This document shows, one piece after another, positions 22,089 to 32,200 of a DNA stretch of 64,000 nt (positions are counted from its first letter, which is position 1; each line of letters opens with the position of its first letter). Origin of the DNA: a virus; IMG/VR virus record IMGVR_UViG_3300025401_000021, positions 17,601 through 81,600 of that record. The stretch is one strand, 5' to 3'. The position numbers were made by a program, and so were the translations under genes. A model generated the notes under the pieces. That model saw only the letters and a program-made list of their open reading frames with translations. It did not search any database and was not told where the DNA came from.

Positions 22089-23089
22089 ATAGCCAACAGA
22101 AGTTTAGAATCATAGAAATCGCTCTCTATGGCGGTAATTTGGTCAACAATTATTTGATCAACTGATTCAAACTTAAGTTCACCTGTTTCTAAATCTTGAA
22201 TGTGCTCGCTATTCTTTATTGGAATGAGCGACATTTCACGAAGATTATGTGTTGGTATCAGAGTTTCTCTAATGAAGTTCGCCTCTTCATATGAAATGTC
22301 AATGTCAAGATGGACACGAACGTTTGTCTTAGGAAGAAGTAACCCATCAGGATTGTCCAGAACGTCACTGAGTTTGTATACTCTGAATAGCGGCTGTTGT
22401 GGCCATGCATGAAACTCAGGCTCTTCTCCCCACTCAAGTACCATCATTCCTCTGGCATCGTCACCAGCGTCCGCATAGTTATGGGGAAACGCGTTTCCAA
22501 TGTACCATACGTTCCTTCTTGCCTGTCTCTTATGAAAGTGACCGGAGAATACTTTATCAAATTGCTGAATATGGTCTAAGTTAAGTTCTCCATGATCAGG
22601 CATTTGAACCATTGCGTTCATGTAGAAGTTTGGCAGTTCAAAGTGCCCAAACATATATTTGCCTTTTAATTTTGGTAACTTCTTATAATCATCACCAACA
22701 AGCCATGGCGCAATGACAACATTCCCTTCACAAAACCAATCATTAACGATTGTGATATTGGGAAGATGTGATGCCCACTCTACCGAGTGAATGTCTCTGC
22801 GATCACGGTAATAAAGATCATGGTTTCCCGGAATGAATAAAACACGCTCAAATGCATTGTTTAATTTTTCTAAAGCACGTAACCCAAATTGAAGGGTGTG
22901 AATGTTTATACTTGCTCTATGATGATTCCAATCACCAAGAAACAAACATGTTTCACACCCCTCCTCTTTTGCCTTTGATATAAACCAATCAACGAAATCT
23001 GCGCAATCTTGATTGTGCTGTAGGCTGTTACTCTTTAGTCCGAAATGTATATCAGTGAACACTGCTGCTTTTTTGAATAGGTTTTTCAT
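22073..23089 (-). CDS. 47: Recombination endonuclease subunit gp47 (SbcD/Mre11-like nuclease)
   Basis: The 338-residue protein has the metallophosphoesterase motifs in order: FTDIHFG (D-x-H), LFLGDWNHH (GD), FIPGNHDLY (GNHD) and VFSGHFHKRQ (GHxH). It is the nuclease partner of gp46. The start is ATG 23089, with sigma70-like -10 sequences directly upstream and no clear ribosome site. The last 5 codons overlap the broken endonuclease on the opposite strand, so its natural 3' end may have been altered when that gene decayed. Confidence 0.96.
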   Translation of the reverse strand: MKNLFKKAAVFTDIHFGLKSNSLQHNQDCADFVDWFISKAKEEGCETCLFLGDWNHHRASINIHTLQFGLRALEKLNNAFERVLFIPGNHDLYYRDRRDIHSVEWASHLPNITIVNDWFCEGNVVIAPWLVGDDYKKLPKLKGKYMFGHFELPNFYMNAMVQMPDHGELNLDHIQQFDKVFSGHFHKRQARRNVWYIGNAFPHNYADAGDDARGMMVLEWGEEPEFHAWPQQPLFRVYKLSDVLDNPDGLLLPKTNVRVHLDIDISYEEANFIRETLIPTHNLREMSLIPIKNSEHIQDLETGELKFESVDQIIVDQITAIESDFYDSKLLLAIYESI

Positions 23090-23097
23090 ATGTTCTA

Positions 23098-23108
23098 ACT
23101 ATACTATA
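23098..23108 (-). promoter_or_regulatory. Sigma70-like -10 sequence before gp47
   Basis: The minus strand shows two overlapping TATAGT boxes, 8 and 13 nt before the ATG. TTGCTT lies about 16 bp further upstream. Any leader would be very short. Confidence 0.4.
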
Positions 23109-23140
23109 AGTCATTGAAAAAAGCAAACATTATCATTCAC

Positions 23141-24046
23141 TTAGTCCAAAACTGTTGTTTTATTTTCCCTCATCTGTCGCGAGAACGAAGGGTTCAGCCC
23201 ATTAATTTCCAAGATGTCATCGCGGATATTTTGGTTACGCTTTTCGGTGTTTAGCACTCGGCAGAAACTATTTGTGATAGCAGCGGTATAATAAGCAAAT
23301 GGATTAGCTGATTTCGCTTCGTTAAATCTGAGTCCAACATAAGTCAATTGTAGGACCGCACTGGCTTTCATTTCATCGTTGTATGTATATCCACGCCAGT
23401 TAAACTTCATTGCATACTTTTCACATAGCATCATATACATTCTCGCCAGTTTATTGGTGATGTTGCCATGATCCTTTGAGAAATGTCCATTCTCCAACCC
23501 ATCAACCCAATGAGACTTACCTACACATCTGAACGTATTTGTTTCATCAAGTTTAAAATGTTGGAATGGTGGAAAGTTTACTTTGACATGAACCATGTCG
23601 TCTACTTCACCTTTAGTGGTCTTATCTTCTAAATCAGAGAAATCTTCGCCTTCATCTTCATCAAATACAATGATATCTTTTGCAGTTTTCTTTCGGTTTG
23701 TTTTTCTTGGTTGCTTCTGTGAAACAGGAATGTGGTCCCAAGTCATCACACGAAATACTAAATCCTCTGTTGGAATTGATTCAGGGAGAATTTTTTCACC
23801 CGACTCTAATGTTAATCTTGCCGCTCGTGATGTCTTTGCGGACTGAACCTGTTCGGGCTTTAATGCATACTCAAGAGCAAATTCAATTGAACTTTCAGGA
23901 GCATCAATGATCAGATCATATGCATGATATTCTGGATCAGTGAAATAGCAATAGGTAGTCTTGCTTTTGTGTATTTCTTTAAGAATGTCGCGATTGTTTA
24001 GATAATTTACCTTCTTAGTCGGTTTTGTGATTGGTGTTGTTGCCAC
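23141..24046 (-). CDS. 55: Late transcription sigma factor gp55-like, with long N-terminal extension
   Basis: The protein has 301 residues from a GTG start, with AAAGGAA 5-6 nt upstream. Residues ~215-290 (YAMKFNWRGYTYNDEMKASA, then QLTYVGLRFNEAKSANPFAY and YTAAITNSFCRVLNTEKRNQ) are the sigma region 2-like core of T4 gp55, which directs host RNA polymerase to late promoters. T4 gp55 has 185 residues. Here a VNYLNNRDILKEIHKSK start (13-29), an unfamiliar ~100-residue segment, a basic stretch RKTNRKKTAK and an acidic one DEDEGEDFSDLEDK come first. The late octamers in this window are its likely targets. It has a strong sigma70-like promoter of its own. Confidence 0.9.
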   Translation of the reverse strand: MATTPITKPTKKVNYLNNRDILKEIHKSKTTYCYFTDPEYHAYDLIIDAPESSIEFALEYALKPEQVQSAKTSRAARLTLESGEKILPESIPTEDLVFRVMTWDHIPVSQKQPRKTNRKKTAKDIIVFDEDEGEDFSDLEDKTTKGEVDDMVHVKVNFPPFQHFKLDETNTFRCVGKSHWVDGLENGHFSKDHGNITNKLARMYMMLCEKYAMKFNWRGYTYNDEMKASAVLQLTYVGLRFNEAKSANPFAYYTAAITNSFCRVLNTEKRNQNIRDDILEINGLNPSFSRQMRENKTTVLD

Positions 24047-24070
24047 GTGTGTTCCTTTACGTTAACAATA

Positions 24071-24100
24071 ATTATACCACAATATGTTGCATTAATGCAA
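24071..24100 (-). promoter_or_regulatory. Strong sigma70-like promoter for gp55, extended -10
   Basis: On the minus strand TTGCAT (24100-24095) is followed by 18 bp and then TATAAT (24076-24071), with TGG just before it, an extended -10. The leader of about 20 nt carries AAAGGAA before the GTG start. Confidence 0.7.
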
Positions 24101-24101
24101 C
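24086..24101. promoter_or_regulatory. 16-bp perfect palindrome over the gp55 -35 box, possible operator
   Basis: GTTGCATTAATGCAAC is a perfect palindrome that includes the -35 sequence. A dimeric regulator binding here would block the gp55 promoter. No matching regulator gene is recognised in the window. Confidence 0.5.
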
Positions 24102-24133
24102 AGTTATGGGTAAAAAATCGGGTATTTTTGTGC

Positions 24134-24161
24134 GATAAATACAATTAGGAAAGTATTTATC
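24134..24161. promoter_or_regulatory. Inverted pair of late promoter octamers between gp55 and the baseplate block
   Basis: GATAAATAC on the plus strand (24134-24142) and the same sequence on the minus strand (24161-24153) are separated by 10 nt. The plus copy lies 31 nt before the baseplate gene ATG. The minus copy points at gp55 and could provide late expression of the sigma factor from its own target site. Confidence 0.55.
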
Positions 24162-24172
24162 AAAGGAAAATT

Positions 24173-26149
24173 ATGCCAACTGCAACCAGATATATAACCC
24201 CAACAGCGACTATAACTGGCACAACTCCAGACCCTGATTCTGCACCAACTACATATGCAGTAACAATTAATGGACAAACCATATCTGGTCTTTCTGAAAA
24301 TGATATATCAAATATAACTGTTACCAATCCCCCGGACAGTACCACTGGTATAAGCAGTGCCACATCAACAATACAAATCGGACAATCCATTATAAATCTC
24401 CCAAAAGAGCAAGCCTTATCTGTTATTTCAAATTTAGGTATAGCTGCTCAATCTGTAAATAAATCCATAATAACACAAGCAACGTCCGGTACTGATCCAA
24501 ATTCACTGTCTTCATCTGGTAATCCACCACAATTAATTGAGGCGCAAACAACTAACATCCCACCAGATCAGATAGACGGACTTGCCAATTATCAGAAAGT
24601 AAATCCTGATACAGGTCAAATCTATTACGGCGCGCCACCGATCGATCCCAAAGAATTAGATGCTTACAACACAAGCAGAGTCGGAAACAGTAATGTTGAA
24701 GCGCAACAAACAATCGCACAAGATGAAATAGCTAATCAAACTTCTATAGTCAAGGTATTAACATTAACCGATTCGTCCATGTTACCAGGCCCAGCAATAA
24801 TTTCTGAACCGGTGCCATGGAATCCTGATGAAGGCGGAGCACCTAATCCGGATAATTCCATCATTCAAACACCAATAGGACAAATCAATGATGCTGCACT
24901 CAATATTAATAATGATTTAACAAAAACACCAGAACCCGTAGTAACCATAGCTGAATCAACACCAATAGGACAAATCAATGATGCTGCACTCAATATTAAT
25001 AATGATTTAACAAAAACACCAGAACCCGTAGTAACCATAGCTGAATCAACACCAATAGGACAAATCAATGATGCTGCATTGAGTGATCCACCGCCTCCAC
25101 CTATTCAGGAACCACAAAATATACCTTTACCGCTAGGTAATGATATTTCAGATATATATGATCCAAATTTAACACCGGAACAAGTAGCATCTTTGAGTCC
25201 GGGAGATCAGCGAGCACGTGCAGATCAATTAGGATATACGTATACCGGGCCAGGAAATGCAGCGACAACAAACCCAGATGGTTCCTTGACAGTAACTGCG
25301 CCTACGGGACTTAAGGCCACCACACAGGGACAAGCAACGGCACAAGTCCAAAGCAATTATACATCAGCAGTAGATTGGCGAGTACGTCTTACTTTAGCAT
25401 CAGATGCTGACTACTTGTATATGGCTTCTGAACCGGGTATATTAGAACCCTTAGTACAAACAAACGGAGTTATATTTCCGTATACACCAGGTATTAGTGT
25501 AAATTATGCAGCAGACTATCAACCACAAACACTGACACACAGTAACTATAGAATATATCAATACAAAAGTAGCTACGTTGATTCTATAAATATAACTGCA
25601 GAGTTTACTGCACAAGACACATTTGAAGCCAATTATTTGTTGGCGGTTATTCATTTTTTTAAATCAGTTACTAAAATGTTTTATGGACAGGATGATAATC
25701 CGAAAAATGGAACTCCTCCCCCATTGTGCTATCTACACGGTTTCGGTGGCTGGCAGTTTGATAATCATCCATTAGCAATACAGTCATTTGGGTACGTTTT
25801 GCCACCAGATGTGGATTACATCATGACAACTGCGCCTTCTGCCGCAGGAATTCCTGAATCTATCGTAAATAATAAAAGAACAACCGGGGGTGGAAGTCAG
25901 AGTGCAAGTCGCCTTCCTGCAAATGTCAGTAAAGGGGGTATTGGTGCACCTCCAGTATTTCCTGCTACACCAAAAACGGCAAATGTTCCTACCACTTGGG
26001 TACCGACAAAAATACAAATGCAAATCATCGCTGTTCCCATGGTCAGTAGAAATGATATTTCAAACAAATTTAGTCTCAGGGATTATTCAAGTGGAAGATT
26101 GTTTCCATCCATTAATGAGCAAAATAGTATCAATACGGGAATTTGGTAA
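24173..26149 (+). CDS. Baseplate tail-tube cap protein (gp48-like) with repeat-bearing N-terminus
   Basis: The protein has 658 residues. The first ~390 are Pro/Asn/Thr-rich and probably disordered, with two and a half copies of a 30-residue repeat. From about residue 395 a folded domain begins: SAVDWRVRLTLASDADYLYM, TNGVIFPYTPGISVNYAADY, SYVDSINITAEFTAQDTFEA and NYLLAVIHFFKSVTKMFYGQ. This is the conserved domain of proteins encoded just before gp53 in environmental T4-like phages, usually assigned as gp48-like tube initiators. It would cap the hub and start tube assembly. An AAAGGA site lies 6 nt before the ATG, and its stop overlaps the gp53 start. The gp48 assignment is by family resemblance and position. 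Confidence 0.7.
   Translation: MPTATRYITPTATITGTTPDPDSAPTTYAVTINGQTISGLSENDISNITVTNPPDSTTGISSATSTIQIGQSIINLPKEQALSVISNLGIAAQSVNKSIITQATSGTDPNSLSSSGNPPQLIEAQTTNIPPDQIDGLANYQKVNPDTGQIYYGAPPIDPKELDAYNTSRVGNSNVEAQQTIAQDEIANQTSIVKVLTLTDSSMLPGPAIISEPVPWNPDEGGAPNPDNSIIQTPIGQINDAALNINNDLTKTPEPVVTIAESTPIGQINDAALNINNDLTKTPEPVVTIAESTPIGQINDAALSDPPPPPIQEPQNIPLPLGNDISDIYDPNLTPEQVASLSPGDQRARADQLGYTYTGPGNAATTNPDGSLTVTAPTGLKATTQGQATAQVQSNYTSAVDWRVRLTLASDADYLYMASEPGILEPLVQTNGVIFPYTPGISVNYAADYQPQTLTHSNYRIYQYKSSYVDSINITAEFTAQDTFEANYLLAVIHFFKSVTKMFYGQDDNPKNGTPPPLCYLHGFGGWQFDNHPLAIQSFGYVLPPDVDYIMTTAPSAAGIPESIVNNKRTTGGGSQSASRLPANVSKGGIGAPPVFPATPKTANVPTTWVPTKIQMQIIAVPMVSRNDISNKFSLRDYSSGRLFPSINEQNSINTGIW
24871..25078. 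repeat. 90-bp direct repeat, two full and one partial copy
   Basis: Two identical 90-bp units (24871-24960 and 24961-25050) are followed by the first 28 bp of a third. They encode TPIGQINDAALNINNDLTKT plus ten more residues. Exact identity means a recent duplication in a tolerant linker region. Confidence 0.95.
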
Positions 26150-26478
26150 TGAGTTCTACAAAATCATCTAATCAGGTAATATACCCTGCTTCAAGCCCTT
26201 ACTATAATACAGATATAATTAATAATAAATATTTGGATTTACTGGTATATAGGACTATTCCACTGAATCCTACGGACGTATATATGATTATAACTCAAAC
26301 ATATGAATATAGACCTGATTTATTAGCATATGATTTGTATAACGATTCAAAACTTTGGTGGGTGTTTGCTGGGAGAAATCCTAATACCTTAGGACCCGAT
26401 CCATACTTTAAATTTACAGCAGGCACGGGGATATATATACCTACTCTGGCTACATTGAGAGAAGTTTTGGGAGTATAA
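26149..26478 (+). CDS. 53: Baseplate wedge protein gp53-like
   Basis: The 109-residue protein starts at ATG 26149, overlapping the previous stop (TAATG). Its central part TYEYRPDLLAYDLYNDSKLW, then WVFAGRNPN, and the end FTAGTGIYIPTLATLREVLG have the LysM-like pattern of T4 gp53, which links wedges to the hub. T4 gp53 is 196 residues, so this is a compact form as in other environmental phages. It is translationally coupled to the gp48-like gene and followed after 1 nt by the next gene. Confidence 0.85.
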   Translation: MSSTKSSNQVIYPASSPYYNTDIINNKYLDLLVYRTIPLNPTDVYMIITQTYEYRPDLLAYDLYNDSKLWWVFAGRNPNTLGPDPYFKFTAGTGIYIPTLATLREVLGV

Positions 26479-26479
26479 A

Positions 26480-29209
26480 ATGGCAAGTAATACTGTAACA
26501 GTAGGCAATACTTATATCAGATATTCAGTAGATTCTTCCGGATCAATTACGATAACAGTGGCTGATAGTTCCACTGGACAAACGTTTGCTTCTGTTTTTG
26601 AACCATCTGGATACAATACTGGTGCTGCGTTAAGCGAAGCACAGGATCAGTTAAACAGAAAAATTAGAGACGCGCAAAGAGTCATTAACAATCCAGCATC
26701 TACTCCAGAACAAATACAATCAGCACAGCAAATTTTGGCCGCCGCAACTGATGCTAGTAATTATCTAACCAGTAATGGTAACAGTGATTTACGAGCATTG
26801 ATTGACCAAACACAAACTCTAAAACCCGCACCTTTAGTGCCCCCAATGGAAACACCACTCGCGCCTCCTCCTCCATCCGCGACCGGTTCAGTAAATGATG
26901 ACAGTGGTGACATTTCATCAAATCCTGCCGGTACTATTCCAGACGCAAATGGACCAATTATACCTCCAACGGATGTTCCAGCATTGCCAAGAGATGAAGA
27001 ATTACTACCAGAATTCAACTATAGCAATGCTGAAAATGTCACGACAGTAAACAATAATGGAAGCGATAATACTTTACCGGGTAAAAGATTGCAAAATCCA
27101 TTAGGACAATTTTCAAGTTATAACTACATACTAAGTTTATATATATTAAGTCCGGATGCATATACCGCATTCGTAAAGAGTGGGAATAAGAATGTAAATG
27201 CACTAAGAGATGCAGTAAATAATAGTTCAAATCCGGATAACCCAAATCTCAAGGACAATCAGGGGGCATTTTTATTAGCTCAGTCTGGAGGAGTTAATAA
27301 TCAAAACGCTACTCGCGCTCCATATTTTGATCTTGATTATTATATTGATAATTTAAAGATAGAGAGTATTATTAGCTCAAAAGGTACTGGAGCATCAGCA
27401 CAGGAACACACAATAACTTTTGACATTGTTGAACCATATGGATTTTCTTTTGGTACTAAGTTAAGAAAGACTTGCGAAACACTAGGCAAACAGGCTAAGA
27501 AGAACTCAAAATCTGGCATATCATTACCTAACAATGCATTAAGATTTCACTATGTGTTGGGAATTGAATTCATAGGATATGATGCTAATGGGAACATAAT
27601 GCTAAGTAATTCCCCTTTTGATGGTGGTATACTTGACCCAAGTGGAGTAAATGCCGATCCAGTGGATACTTTTCAATATTATATTGATTTAACTATTAAT
27701 CGTATGAAATTCACCTTGGATGGTAGCCCTGCACGATATCATTTCGCAGCCACGCCAACTGGACACAGTGTGGGATTAGGTACTGCCAATGGCACTACAC
27801 TCGATACTCAGTCAATAACAGCAAACACGGTCTCCGATGCGATAAACCAATTGATGGCCAATCAAACAAAAGCACATAAAAAACAAGTAAAAAATAACAG
27901 CAGAACGATTGGAAACAATTATTCCATCAGATGGGAACCGGGAACAGAAAGAATTCAGAATGCAACTATTGTTTCTCCTGCTGACTTGGATAAATCAAAA
28001 TGGGCCGGTAGTGGTGCAACTAGTACAAAAGCATCTAATCCTAAAACTGCAGCTAAAGCTAAACCAAACAACAAATCCAGAACAATTCATATTGGACATG
28101 GGATGGCATTGTTGCAAGGAATCAACAATATTATTCAACAAAGCAGTTATTTAAGAGATGCACTAAAGGTTATTTATGATAGTGATATCCAAGCTAATCC
28201 TGACAAAGGCGATTTAAATCAGCAGCCCGGAGGGAACAATCCACAAATAAGTTGGTTTAATGTTACTCCTCAAGTAACAAATCCTCAATGGGATAATAAA
28301 ACGAAATCATGGGCGTATGATATATGCTATGTAATTACGGAGTATGATACTCCAGTAAATGATAGTATATATGCAAATAAGAAAACTGGAACAACTTATC
28401 CAGGTCCATATAAACGATATAAATACTGGTATACTGGTAAAAACACAGAAGTAAAAGAATTTTCATTGGCATTTGATAATGATTATATTCAGACTGTTAC
28501 TCAAATTCCAGATGAGACGGATAAAACAAAACAAAATAGTGATGGTACTAGTTCACCGGATATTAGTGATCCTACCGATACTCCTCGGGTGCCGGGAAAA
28601 CAAACCAGCGAATCTAGAACAGGCGGGAAAGGACCGGCGCTAGAATCGCAAAATGATTATATTACGTCTTTAAATAATTCTGGTGCATATACTAAAGCAC
28701 ATCTAAAAATTTTTGGTGATCCTGATTTCTTGATAAATCCGAATGCGAACTCCCCAGATGCTGTATATTCAAAGTATTATCAATCAAAAAAACATCAAAT
28801 TAATTCACAAGCATCTCAGGTAATAATTGAAGTGGATATAGTAGAAGCTATTGATTATGATAATACGTCTGGCACAATGAGTTTAAATGATAGTATATAT
28901 TTCTTTCCTATTCCCAAAGAACTTGCACAAGCTACCGATGTTTATGGAAATCCCTTAATACAAGGCATGCCATACTATGTAACATCTGTTACTAGCATGT
29001 TTAATAATGGTGTATTTGAACAAGAAATTCAAATGAACGGTGCCACTAATTTGGCGGAGTTAATTGGAGCTAACAAAACGGGTAAAGCACCTAAAAAAAC
29101 AAAATCTACAACTAAGACTACTGGAACCGTAAAAGACCCTCCACAAAACATACCTTCTAATTCTGACATACTTACTGGTGGATTCGGTGGTGCTGGAGCA
29201 TATGGATAA
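26480..29209 (+). CDS. Putative baseplate hub protein (gp27-like position)
   Basis: The protein has 909 residues. Residues 1-190 are low-complexity, with Pro-rich linkers. A folded part starts near NPLGQFSSYNYILSLYILSP (about 207) and includes FDLDYYIDNLKIESIISSKG followed by HTITFDIVEPYGFSFGTKLR. Near the end, HLKIFGDPDFLINPN, VIIEVDIVEAIDYDNTSGTM and VTSVTSMFNNGVFEQEIQMN look like the closing beta barrel of hub proteins. It lies between gp53 and the spike gene. T4 gp27 has 391 residues, so this is greatly enlarged by an insertion around residues 430-560. I assign it as hub from position and pattern; gp27 identity is not certain. Confidence 0.6.
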   Translation: MASNTVTVGNTYIRYSVDSSGSITITVADSSTGQTFASVFEPSGYNTGAALSEAQDQLNRKIRDAQRVINNPASTPEQIQSAQQILAAATDASNYLTSNGNSDLRALIDQTQTLKPAPLVPPMETPLAPPPPSATGSVNDDSGDISSNPAGTIPDANGPIIPPTDVPALPRDEELLPEFNYSNAENVTTVNNNGSDNTLPGKRLQNPLGQFSSYNYILSLYILSPDAYTAFVKSGNKNVNALRDAVNNSSNPDNPNLKDNQGAFLLAQSGGVNNQNATRAPYFDLDYYIDNLKIESIISSKGTGASAQEHTITFDIVEPYGFSFGTKLRKTCETLGKQAKKNSKSGISLPNNALRFHYVLGIEFIGYDANGNIMLSNSPFDGGILDPSGVNADPVDTFQYYIDLTINRMKFTLDGSPARYHFAATPTGHSVGLGTANGTTLDTQSITANTVSDAINQLMANQTKAHKKQVKNNSRTIGNNYSIRWEPGTERIQNATIVSPADLDKSKWAGSGATSTKASNPKTAAKAKPNNKSRTIHIGHGMALLQGINNIIQQSSYLRDALKVIYDSDIQANPDKGDLNQQPGGNNPQISWFNVTPQVTNPQWDNKTKSWAYDICYVITEYDTPVNDSIYANKKTGTTYPGPYKRYKYWYTGKNTEVKEFSLAFDNDYIQTVTQIPDETDKTKQNSDGTSSPDISDPTDTPRVPGKQTSESRTGGKGPALESQNDYITSLNNSGAYTKAHLKIFGDPDFLINPNANSPDAVYSKYYQSKKHQINSQASQVIIEVDIVEAIDYDNTSGTMSLNDSIYFFPIPKELAQATDVYGNPLIQGMPYYVTSVTSMFNNGVFEQEIQMNGATNLAELIGANKTGKAPKKTKSTTKTTGTVKDPPQNIPSNSDILTGGFGGAGAYG

Positions 29210-29214
29210 AAAAT

Positions 29215-32200
29215 ATGGCACAAAATATTTCAAAATTAAAAGGTAAACTAAAATCAGCTAATCCAAGTGTGGGTGGTGGTGACACCAAAATGTATCCTAT
29301 CCTTGCAACGGTTAAGGATAATATTGATCCAAATAATTCAGGAAGAATCAGAGTTCTTCTCGGTGACAAAACGCCAGAAGACTCGGATGATTCATCAAAT
29401 TGGCTAACAGTAAGTTACCTGAGTCCATTTGGCGGAACTACAGGAGCATCCGGGGGTAATACGGGGACGGGTTCATATAAAAATAACCCTAGTTCATTTG
29501 GTCAAACAAATTCTCCTCCTGAAATCGGCAGTAAAGTCGTCGTAATTTTTATTAATGGCGACGTAAATTATGGATATTACATTGGAGTTGCTCATGACGC
29601 AGAGGCGATGCACTCCATCCCATCAATTGGTACATCAGATAATATTGTTGCCAATAATGGTGAAGCAAACAGTTTAGGCGGTTCTACTCGTCTACCCGTG
29701 ACTAATATGAATACCAATGACGCTGCAACAACTGATAGTGCAGAATTTAATTCCACACCCAGACCAGTTCATAGCTATTCAGCAGCGATCCATACGCAAC
29801 AGGGAACAGTAAGAGACACAGTGCGCGGACCAAAATCATCAAGTGCTTCTCGCGAGTCTCCCAGTCGTGTTGGGTGGGGTGTTAATTCGCCCGGTAGACC
29901 AATTTATAGTGGAGGGTATGATGACGCTACTCTACCACAAAATTTAGCAACTGCAAACCCACAGCAACTACAAGTAGTGTCTCGGAGAACGGGACATAGC
30001 ATTACAATGGACGATGGTGACGTTGTTGGAAAAGACCAAGGTATACATATACGGACATCTTTGGGTCATCAATTGATGATGAGTGATGATGGTCAAACAT
30101 TAATGTTATTACATTCAAATGGACAATCATATATTGAATTGGGTAAAGAAGGAACAGTAGATATATTTACCACAAACTCTGTTAATATGAGAACACAGGG
30201 TGATATCAACCTTCACGCCGACCGCGATGTTAATATTCAGGCAATGGAAAATTTTAGAGTACAAGCTAAAAATATACAATTCAACTCTGAAGAAAAAACT
30301 AAATTTCGTTCAGGTCAAGACTTTCTGATAACTTCTTTGCAAAAGTTTACAGCTAAAATAAAGGATGCAATTGCATTTAGTTCTGGCGCAGAAGCCTCGC
30401 TAGTCGGCGCTGGTGATACATATATTAATGGGTCAAAGGTTAATTTAAACAGCGGTTCACCAAGTACAAATCCAGAAGAAGTTCCAATTATTCCGCTAAT
30501 TGCTCAGACTGATACATTACATGATCCAGATAAAGGTTTCGCCGCCGCCCCCGGTAAGCTATTAACTATTGCTTCGCGAGCACCATCCCATGCCCCATGG
30601 GCAAATGCCGGTCAAGGAGTTGATATAAAGAATAGTATGGATGCAGGATCAAATCTCCCATCATCACCGAATCCATCTGTTCAACAAACCAATCAAGCAG
30701 CACTATCAGGCGGTGGACAAGGAGGAACTCCCGGACTCACCAGTAATACCCCAGCATTAGCAGGCGATCCTCCGGCAGCAAAACCACCAAATATAGCAAC
30801 AATATCTTCTGCGCCATCAGTAAATGCAATCTCAGGTGCAATTGATTCTGATACCACTAATGCAATGATTGCCGCTGTAGCAACGGCAGCATCAAACGGC
30901 CCATTAAATTCTGCTGTAACACTTGGTTCTGCTGTAGTTGCCACAGATAGCGGAAATGTCGCCGCAATAGGTTCATTTGCTCTTACACCATCCCAATTGG
31001 CAAGTGCAGGAATAATAAAACCAGGATCAGATACGTTAATTAATAGTCTCGTAAATTCTGGAGCCAATATTACACAGGCAATGCCATCATCAATATTTAC
31101 TGGCACATCCGGTGCAGAAAATTTGATAAACTTGGTATCAAACCCAACCGCACAGGCTTCAGCGGTAGTCACTACCATGCAACAAGCACAAACAGCACTG
31201 GGTATGGCCGGTGTAATATCTGGCACCGAGTCTGCTACTCAAGTAGCAGGCTTAGTGCAAGCAGGGTCTACCGTTGGAATAGATGCCACCTTGGCAGCAA
31301 TTCAACAGGTAACTGGAAAAACGGGAACTGCACTAACATCATTAAATGGAGCATCCAGCGCGCTGTCAGGGGTATCCAACGCATTATCAGGTGCCGCAGG
31401 GTCAATAAGTGGTACGGCTTCTGGTGCAGTTAACAGTGCTAGTGGAGCAATCTACGGATCAGTGAATCAAGTACAGAGTGCATTAAGCGCAATAGGTTCT
31501 GGTGGTGCAGCCGCAGTTTTTGCATCAACGGCTATCGGTGGGTTAGGTGGTATAGCGAGCGCACTAACTGCGATGGGTAATTCTCCTAACTTGTCCGGAT
31601 TATTAAGTTTGGCAGATGGAGTATCAGCATCAGCATTTAAAGCCATTGTAAATTCATTCACTCCATTACAAGCAAATATACCACAAAATTTAAATGCCAT
31701 AGCCAAAGCAAATGCAGCTAAAGTAGCTACGGTTGCAAGCCAATCTACTCAACTGGGAGGATCATTACTGAGTGGATTAGCTGGTATACCATCGCAGTCA
31801 GGATTATCCACATTAAGTTCTATTGCCGGGAATGTTACGGGACTATCTCCTAATAACCCTTCACCATCATCCTTAGCGAATGCGCTAGGATCAGTGAATG
31901 CTGTATCCGGATTAATTAATAATAGCATTGCTGGGGTGACAGGATCAATTAATCAAGTAAATAATGCCTTATCAACGTCTGCTTCATTGACTGGATTGAG
32001 TTCAAGTTCTATTACTACCACCATTGGGGGTATTACTGCAATTGCAAACACAATTTCTGGCAACATAACCAAACGATCAACAATTTCGTCACCATTAAAT
32101 CCGACAATTGGAGGAGTTACTTCCGCAATTAATACTATTAGTAGTCTTGCAGGGGCATCATCATCAAATTCAAGCGATTATAATTCTCTATCATCATCGG

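Noticed and set aside
30693-31226. 177-codon minus-strand ORF opposite the spike protein
   Set aside because: It is a shadow of the low-complexity Ser/Ala/Gly extension; its Ala/Val/Pro-rich composition is explained by the repeats on the coding strand.
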